Below are positions 59,332 to 64,000 of a DNA stretch of 64,000 nt, piece by piece. A program made the translations under genes and the position numbers. Each line of letters begins with the position of its first letter. Position 1 is the first letter of the stretch. This DNA comes from Hippopus hippopus (Eukaryota; Mollusca; Bivalvia; Cardiida; Cardiidae): contig OX328101.1 in assembly GCA_946811185.2 (NCBI GenBank), positions 33,340,122-33,404,121 of the forward strand, read 5' to 3'. The notes under the pieces are model-generated. The model saw only the letters and a program-made list of their open reading frames with translations, had not been told where the DNA came from and made no database searches.

Positions 59332-60644
59332 TATGAGGGGTGATCAAAAAGAACATGGACCAGTGCCTGTATTGGAATATTGCTATAAAGAACAACTTGG
59401 AATGTCTACTTTGTTTGAAAAAAACCTCCTTCGAATTCTATGCACTTGTCTATTCTTGATTCCCATGCGCAAAACACGTGCGCGAGCGAGTGCGTCACGT
59501 GACAATACTCTCAAGGACCTGGTCATAGTGAGGGTTAGTTCCTCTCTGCTTTTGTTGCGTGAACATGAACTAACCAAAGGTCACAAGGGGTCGGGACTGA
59601 ATGATAGGGAGGGTTAGCTAGTGTTTCTGTGTTTAGTTTTTGCAGAATTTTCTGTACAAGTGTGGCGGCTTTGTGAGCTAGGGCGTCATCTTGGTGTAAA
59701 GTGACGTCACGCCGCAGGACTTCTGGCTGTTTTTTTCGTATCGTGTTTGTGAAATTTCTTTGGATAATGTGGGCATAAATCTCAGCATTGACTGTTGTAT
59801 GTATAGCTAAAACATGATTTAGAAGAAAAAAGGCGTATAGAAAAATATTATGCACATAACTTTACCGACTGACTTAGAAAATTTGGCTCTAGCAGCAGAA
59901 GGCGACGTTGAATGTTTCTGTTCACTGCTTTGTTGTTTAGTTTCAGTCTCGTTAAAGTGTACCAATGTTTCATCGCATGTTAAAATACAATCAGTAAAGT
60001 TTGACCCCTTTACCCTAATGTGTTCTCAAATTTCTTAACAGATTTCAACCCTAATCCATTGGCTCGAGTGTCAATAGTCGAGGTATCCATCTTGTGCAAA
60101 TACGTGACAGCCCAAGATTGTCAGTCAAAATCTCTTTGGCAGTTTTATATGAAATGCTAAATGTGTCAGCTATTTTCCTCATAGTATCTCGGCAATCTTG
60201 TTTTACATGCTGCTGTACGTCTGTGACGATTTTGTCAATGACTGATGTTGATGGACGGCCAGATTTAGGGTCATCTTTAACAGTATCGCACTCATGTCTA
60301 AACCGGTCCGATCCATTTACACATATCAGATGTCTTGAGTGCAGATTCCTCTTAATCTTTTTCTAAATCAGTTTTGATTTCTGATAAATAGTATCGAGTT
60401 TGAAGTAAAACTATATGATTACTCTTGGCTCAAATAAAATGTCGTCCAACATTTTGGACCACTAATGCAGTATATGATGTCATTAAAATGACGTCACATT
60501 TTACCTATTTGAATAAGATGATATTTGAAAGCTTAAGTTGGTTACCAGGTAATTAATGCTCATCTGTGCAATTTTTCGCAATCCTACGTGAAGTCGTTTT
60601 CAAAATAATGAGGTGGTCCACGATATTTATGATCACCCTTTGTA
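59332..60644 (-). mobile_element. Mariner (Tc1/mariner) transposon, full length, inactivated
   Basis: Ends are inverted repeats containing GGGGTGATCA (left, 59334) and TGATCACCCTTTG (right), each next to a TA dinucleotide, giving 1.31 kb, the standard mariner length. On the minus strand the transposase is recognisable in order: DDPKSGRPSTS (near 60270), ILTDNLGLSRIC and PRLLT (near 60110), the first catalytic Asp in TCDET (59972-59974), FSKSVGKVM, the second Asp in LHQDDA (59688-59690), and NPPYHSVPTPCD with the third Asp at 59580-59582. There are 35 residues between the second and third Asp, one more than usual. Stops and a frameshift between PRLLT and TCDET destroy the frame. Confidence 0.9.
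59535..60300 (-). pseudogene. Mariner transposase remnant
   Basis: Coding part of the element at 59332-60644. The helix-turn-helix side (around DDPKSGRPSTS) and the catalytic DDD domain lie in different frames. The linker near 60000-60080 (RVEIC...EHIRVKG in the correct frame) holds two stops. The C-terminal part is open for over 100 codons on the minus strand. Confidence 0.85.
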
Positions 60645-60703
60645 CTTTATCAAAAATTCAAATTAATGCATCCAGAAAAATCATCATTTTTTTTCTATTT
60701 CAG

Positions 60704-63606
60704 TGAAGGCTAAACTTGTGTTGTCTAGATCAGGGTAAATACCAGTCATGTTCAGTCTGCAAAAAGAAAGGGATCAGCCACTGTTTAAACTGACTGACTT
60801 TGATAGGAACAAAGACGTGAGTATGAAAATGAGTGTACTGTTTCCCAAAGACATGTATTTACCTAGGCATGGTTATGCAAATATGCAAGTGTTTTTTTTT
60901 TTTTTAGTAAAGAAGTGCTTCTGGTGTGAACACTGTTACGGCTTAAACCTTTAAGGGCCTACAAGTTAAAGCTGATTGACATGTCTGCTATGGTGAGAAG
61001 TTTTGCCCCTGAAACAGCTTTTGAATTACCGGTATAATATTTCAATCTTTTCTGATATCCATTTTGTTTATGATCAGGCAGTTAAGATTCAAGAAACACA
61101 TGTGGCTTCCTTTCATAAGATGACTAATACAACTCTTTTTTTTCTTTGTAAGGGTAATGTTTCTGAGAATTCACAGCATAGCTCAAAATTAATTCTCCAA
61201 ATTCTAACATGAAATATATCTTGTTTATCTTTTAAATCCCTATCTATTGCAGGTGAAAAAAGAGAGAGGACAGTTTAACAGAAAATTAAACGGTATGGGA
61301 GTTTCTATTTCAAGAAATATAGCCTCATAGTGGTTTGATATATTGACAAGTAAGACAGTTTTGCCATTTTTTTTTTTACATTTTTGTGTGTTGATGATTT
61401 TCATCTTCATCCAGGCAGTTATGCATATTGAAGATGAATTTGCTTAACTTTGTACATTTTATGGCTAAATGCCTGTAATAGTAATGAAAATTGTGGGTCA
61501 TACATACAGGTCTGGGTATAACAAGTCACTTCCATCCCTGTAATGGCACCATTTGCTTTGTGTTGAAGATTCACCAAAATTTGCTCTACAGTTTGCTTTA
61601 ATAACAATATTCAAGTTTAATCTTTTACCTGTATTGAAATGATAAGTCGGTGAAGGTGTTGGACAGTATGTTGAAATTCACATGTAATGTATATCAGTAG
61701 AGGTGGAAACAACAGATGAGCAAGAGTTTTCTCTAAATGGAGAGAAACTTACATCCCTCCATGCCAAACTTCATCAGGAGGCAGACAAAATTCGAAAATG
61801 GAAAAACCAGACAGAGTTTGATATAAAACAGAAGGTAGAACAATCTTTGTTTTAATTCATTACCTTCTGCAGATGACTGATTGTGTCATGCAGCAGACAA
61901 ATTTTTAAAACATTGATGGCAGAAGGAGAAATTGCTAGTGTAAAATGACTTCTCTGCCAAAATGTTTTCACATCTATATGTTCGGCGCAAAGTAAGAATA
62001 GGTATAATTCCGGAATTATCTTGCACAAAGTAGGAATTCCTACTTTGTCCGCTGATTCAGGAATTGTACCGGACAATTCTAAAATTGCGCAAGGCAGATA
62101 TATCGTATTATGGTCAGATATGGTCTGTGCGCAAAGTAGGAATAGGCTTGGACAAAGTAAGAATTGAAAGGGAAGTGGAAAGTGAGAATAGTCAGATGGA
62201 GTAAAAATAACCAAAGGGATTTCTATACAAAACATGTAAAGATACAGAAAACTTGAATGGATTGTCTTGCAACTGAAGATATTTCTCTATTCCCAGATGA
62301 ATCAACTAAGGTCAAGCGACGACAAAGGTGTAAATCAACGCTTTCATGCTAAACTATAAAAGCATCGTGAAAAAAGGAGAAAATGCTGGTAACCAGCAAT
62401 TTTCCTTTTCCAACGATGTTTTCTACTCTTTCAAAGACAAAATCCCTTTGTTTAAGCAACATCTAATTAGTTGTCTGCAAATGCTTTCATTTTGACCAGT
62501 CAAAAATGTGTTTATGTGGTATAGGGTAAAAACTACAAAATATCTCAAAGTCAAAGTTCTTTTCACCAGAGAAAATCTTATTGTGTAGATCCAAGATCAG
62601 ACTGCACCCCTAGTGCTTAGTTCGGTTATCAGCATTTTCTCATTTATCCACAATGTTCTCAGTATCTTCTTCATAATGGTCGTTAACATTTTGGATCGTT
62701 TGGTAAAGGATAAATTTTATCAAAAAGTTTTAAAGACTTTGCTTTCCTTTTCCAACAATGCTCATGCTGCAACACATGCTATTATTATCTCATTACATGT
62801 TTGATTTTGACTCTTCATTATGTGCTCACGACTCATATTACATTTTTTATATGTCCCCAATTCCTACTTTGCGCCGGGAAAATAATAGATTCTCACTTTG
62901 TCCAGATTCCTACTTTGCGCCTGGACAATTCCAGAATTGAACTGCTCCAGGTAGGAGTTCTTACTTCGCCCACGAAAGTGAGAATTCCTACTTTGCGCAG
63001 GACAATGCTGGAATTGTCCCGATTCCTACTTTTGCGCAGAACATATACATTATGTTCCAAATCTGGATTCAGGTTATTTATCCATAGTTGCTCTAAGCCT
63101 CGATCCATCTGTTAATCTGGTTCTAGAGATCAAAGAGAAGTTTATATCTTTTTACATATTTTATGGATGTTGTATGATATAAAACTTAATCGTTATTACA
63201 TGTTGAATTTAAGAAATTTATAAGTGAACCAACTCTATGCCCATGTTCATATTTTTAATTTATACATGCAGTTGTGAGCTTGTAAATTGCAAGTAAACTG
63301 AAAGTTGTAGCGGCTGGTATATTGCATAAGTTGTTTATGTAAAACTTGAAGTACCTTTTCCTCTTTATATACCGTTAAATGAGAACTATCCTTCATAGGC
63401 ATTATATACCTGATCTTAAATTACACCTACGAAAATACTGCCTTGATGGATATGTCTGCAGCACATTGAGGTTGACTTCCATAAAGGTTTACTTCAACTT
63501 AATTGACACAGATGTTTTTATCATCTTACACTTTTTTCAGGACATGAAGTTACAAGAATGTAGTAAAACAGTTGAAAGTTTAAGGAAGTCTGTCTTGGAT
63601 TTGCAG
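60704..63606 (+). CDS. SYCP1: Synaptonemal complex protein 1 homologue, 5' exons (partial, runs off window)
   Basis: SYCP1 is the transverse-filament coiled-coil protein that bridges paired chromosome axes in meiosis. Exons: 60704-60816 (ATG at 60748, in-frame TAA just upstream at 60736), 61253-61292, 61698-61834, 63541-63606, all with AG/GT borders and matching phases (0, 1, 0, 0). The first coding residues, MFSLQKERDQPLFKLTDF, form a short head. Exon 3 contains KLHQEADKIRKWK and DIKQK, and exon 4 reads on with KLQECSKTVES and ends LDLQ. This follows, residue class by residue class, the start of the vertebrate SYCP1 coiled coil (KL..EAEKIKKWK...LKQK..KLQE). The head before the KIxKW patch is shorter than the roughly 100 residues in mammals. 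The acceptor of exon 3 is CAGTAG (NAGNAG), so one valine codon may be optionally included. A noncoding first exon probably lies upstream of 60704. Introns hold MITE copies at 61.8-62.7 kb and a GCGCAAAGTAGG repeat. No further exon was found after 63606. Confidence 0.85.
61852..61970 (-). mobile_element. MITE-A, decayed, in SYCP1 intron 3
   Basis: TTAATTCATTACCTTCTGCA, then ACATTGATGGCAGAAGGAGA and TCTGCCAAAATGTTTTC. Confidence 0.5.
61977..62195 (+). repeat. GCGCAAAGTAGGAAT repeat, copy 1
   Basis: Several GCGCAAAGTAGGAATT and CGGACAATT blocks in alternating orientation, within intron 3 of SYCP1. Confidence 0.65.
62350..62528 (+). mobile_element. MITE-A, in SYCP1 intron 3
   Basis: Left end missing; hairpin GCTGGTAACCAGC and right arm to TATGTGGTATAGGG present. 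Confidence 0.75.
62625..62715 (-). mobile_element. MITE-A partial, in SYCP1 intron 3
   Basis: TTATCAGCATTTTCTC to ATCGTTTGGTAAAGGA; preceded by a MITE-C-like AGATCAGACTGCAC scrap. Confidence 0.6.
62850..63055 (-). repeat. GCGCAAAGTAGGAAT repeat, copy 2, inverted
   Basis: CCTACTTTGCGC recurs at least three times and the far end (TTTTGCGCAGAACATATACA) mirrors the start of copy 1 (TATATGTTCGGCGCAAAGT). The two could be ends of one 1.1-kb element. Confidence 0.65.
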
Positions 63607-64000
63607 GTATTTACATTTCTTTGAAAGTTTCTCTTGTACTATATGTATCCTTAAAATCCTCACAGATTTACATGCACTTGGATGTATATTAAATAGTAAC
63701 TTTACGTACTTTGTACATGTACACTAATTGCAACATAAATTTTGTTTGAAAGGTATTACCCAAAGCACTGTTTGCTATATAAAGAATTGGGGTATGGTAT
63801 CAAAAGCATTAATCTCTCAAAAACAGATTATTGGGATGTGATTTCATTTTCTTATAATCTGTTTGTTTCACAAAAAAAAAATTCACACAGTTAATGTTTC
63901 AAAGTTAAAAAAGAAACCTAGTATGAAAATGTAATCATGCTGCATGATAACAATAACATAATTTTTGTATTTGACATACTTTGAGAATATTGAGACAAAT
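63607..64000 (+). other. SYCP1 intron 4, start
   Basis: Begins with GTATTTAC. No acceptor with an in-phase coiled-coil continuation was found before the window ends. Confidence 0.6.

Noticed and set aside
61076..61150. Extra SYCP1 exon after TTTATGATCAG
   Set aside because: Lacks a usable donor and is not needed, since the exons at 60748 and 61253 already join in phase.

Overview
The window looks like intron-rich, repeat-dense animal DNA, most likely from a bivalve mollusc. It is AT-rich, has no bacterial gene layout, and is packed with tRNA-headed SINEs, TTAA-flanked MITEs, a CR1/Jockey-like LINE fragment, a mariner copy and a mollusc-type 'AGCTCACCTGAGC' dispersed repeat at 56.9-58.3 kb. 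Species cannot be fixed from the sequence. Nearly all open frames of 60-150 codons here are chance frames in repeats or AT-rich DNA.

One cellular gene is clear. At the right edge (60.7-63.6 kb, + strand) four coding exons join in phase and encode the N-terminal head and first coiled-coil of a synaptonemal complex protein 1 (SYCP1) homologue; the gene runs off the window. A second, unrecognised two-exon gene model (52.80-53.29 kb, + strand, about 85 codons) is phase-consistent. Weaker exon candidates lie at 12.8 kb (- strand), 13.9 kb, 24.9 kb, 27.3 kb and 46.4 kb.

Layout: 0-6.6 kb holds SINEs and TIR elements, including a 236-bp TIR family in two inverted copies. 7.5-12.3 kb holds a 1.7-kb modular repeat followed by a 0.78-kb repeat; both recur at 36.0-42.2 kb, where a 3.45-kb element with long inverted ends splits the second copy. 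14.2-36.0 kb is dominated by one MITE family, called MITE-A here: about 230 bp, TTAA-flanked, TIR CCCTTTACC, with a near-perfect central hairpin. It has roughly 36 recognisable copies in the window, several nested in one another or hosting other MITEs. 42.3-44.5 kb has a foldback element and a dead LINE reverse transcriptase. 44.7-51.6 kb is bounded by 32-bp inverted ends and has no MITE-A copies. 54.7-58.6 kb resumes MITE-A and adds the tandem mollusc repeat. 59.3-60.6 kb is a complete-length but inactivated mariner just upstream of SYCP1.

The most unusual observations are: (1) three ~27-36 bp palindromic insertions sharing CAGGGATCGTRTAT, one of them cleanly interrupting the LINE frame with a 6-bp duplication and two inside exon-like sequence; (2) the density and nesting of MITE-A, which shows TTAA target duplication directly; and (3) two unrelated-looking MITE families that share the same TTAA target preference.
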